Shown here piece by piece: positions 12,830 to 13,473 of a stretch of 13,473 nt of DNA. The DNA is taken from contig JBJTYE010000212.1 of NCBI GenBank assembly GCA_046082625.1, positions 1 through 13,473 on the forward strand. Reading direction: 5' to 3'. How positions within the stretch are numbered: the first letter of the stretch is position 1; each line of letters begins with the position of its first letter. The position numbers and the translations under genes are program-made. Under the pieces are notes generated by a model, which ran no database searches, was not told the DNA's origin, and saw nothing but the letters and a program-made list of their open reading frames with translations. Origin of the DNA: Casp-actino8 sp046082625. GTDB lineage: Bacteria; Actinomycetota; Acidimicrobiia; Acidimicrobiales; Ilumatobacteraceae.

Positions 12830-13473
12830 GTGCCGCTCCATCCCCAGACCTCTGCCTTGCTCGCCGCCATGGAAGCTCTCGGCGCTCCGCCTCTCGAGAC
12901 CCAGGATCCAGTGACCGCCCGGGCGGGGATGACGGCCATGGCCGCACCATCGAACGTGGCGGTCCACGAGATTCGCTCCGTGGACGCCGATGGAGTCCCG
13001 GCCCGGCTCTATCGACCGAGCGACGATCCGAACCTGGGACTGCTGGTGTATTTCCACGGCGGCGGATGGGTGATCGGCAGTCTCGACACCCATGACGACG
13101 TCTGCCGCAAACTCACCAACGCCATGGGACACGCAGTGCTGAGCGTCGACTACCGGCTGGCACCCGAACATCCCTTTCCGGCACCGGTCGAGGACTGCGC
13201 GCGGGCCCTTCGCTGGGCCTACGAACGAGCGGACGAGATCGGCATCGACGCCCAGCGGATAGCCGTGGGCGGCGACTCGGCCGGTGGCAACCTGGCCGCC
13301 GTCGTGGCCAACATGGGTGTCGTCCCGCTGCGCTATCAGATGCTGATCTATCCGGTCACCGACGCCACGCGTTCGTCGGCCAGTTATCGGGAGAACGCCG
13401 ACGGCTACCGTCTCACGGCGGCCGGTATGAAGTGGTTCTGCGACCACTACGTGAGCGGACCCGACGGGTCCGA
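12830..13473 (+). CDS. Alpha/beta hydrolase, HSL-type esterase/lipase (3' truncated by window edge)
   Basis: N-terminal 214 residues of a carboxylesterase of the hormone-sensitive-lipase (alpha/beta hydrolase fold-3) family, which hydrolyse short- to medium-chain esters in the cytoplasm or at the membrane. The frame stays open to the last base. Seen: a helical cap region (1-45), the oxyanion-hole motif HGGGW (76-80), the family signature DYRLAPEHPFPAP (107-119) and the nucleophile elbow GDSAGG (148-153) with S150 as nucleophile. The catalytic Asp and His are expected beyond the window. GTG at 12830 is preferred because it lies 6 nt after a -10-like hexamer and gives the usual short N-terminus beginning PLHPQTSALLAAME. 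No signal peptide is visible. It follows plsY by 32 bp on the same strand. The natural ester substrate cannot be inferred. Confidence 0.92.
   Translation, partial: MPLHPQTSALLAAMEALGAPPLETQDPVTARAGMTAMAAPSNVAVHEIRSVDADGVPARLYRPSDDPNLGLLVYFHGGGWVIGSLDTHDDVCRKLTNAMGHAVLSVDYRLAPEHPFPAPVEDCARALRWAYERADEIGIDAQRIAVGGDSAGGNLAAVVANMGVVPLRYQMLIYPVTDATRSSASYRENADGYRLTAAGMKWFCDHYVSGPDGS

Noticed and set aside
2..13473. Insertion sequences, prophage genes, tRNA or rRNA genes
   Set aside because: I saw no transposase or integrase motifs, no terminal inverted repeats with target duplications, and no tRNA-like or rRNA-like segments. Nearly all of the window is accounted for by protein-coding genes.

Overview
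The window is GC-rich, densely coded DNA that looks like an actinobacterium. The combination of mycofactocin genes, tandem NDMA-type alcohol dehydrogenases, a MoxR/VWA pair and a LytR-CpsA-Psr protein would fit an Acidimicrobiia-like lineage. That placement is inferred from gene content only; no rRNA or other marker is present to settle it.

Layout: (1) 2-1435 (+) is the 3' part of valS, followed by an LCP-family cell-wall ligase (1484-2713, +). (2) A leftward block, read 6944 to 2710 on the minus strand, holds two zinc-containing NDMA-dependent-type alcohol dehydrogenases, a MoxR-type AAA+ ATPase and a VWA-domain protein. Its last stop codon overlaps the stop codon of the LCP gene. (3) Divergent from it, on the plus strand from 7034, is a mycofactocin cluster: mftA (precursor peptide), mftB (RRE chaperone), mftC (radical SAM/SPASM maturase) and a FadH/OYE-family flavoprotein (8728-10671). 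(4) A 51-bp imperfect inverted repeat separates this cluster from a convergent DNA methyltransferase gene (minus strand, 10750-12150). (5) Divergent from the methyltransferase are plsY (12210-12797) and the 5' part of an HSL-type alpha/beta hydrolase gene that runs off the window.

Working model: MftA is held by MftB and modified by MftC at its C-terminal Val-Tyr to start mycofactocin biosynthesis. The divergent alcohol dehydrogenases belong to the family that keeps its nicotinamide tightly bound and is thought to pass electrons to mycofactocin. The MoxR/VWA pair directly downstream of them resembles the activase pairs that mature metal- or cofactor-containing oxidoreductases, so it may service these dehydrogenases; this is inference.

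The most unusual points are: an MftA of 79 residues carrying four tandem five-residue repeats, far longer than the roughly 30-residue mycobacterial MftA peptides; the absence of mftD, mftE and mftF beside mftABC; a 6-5-6 inverted repeat placed like a repressor operator at the mftA promoter; and a recurrent arrangement, at five genes, of a -10-like hexamer 6-7 nt before the start codon, which suggests leaderless transcription.
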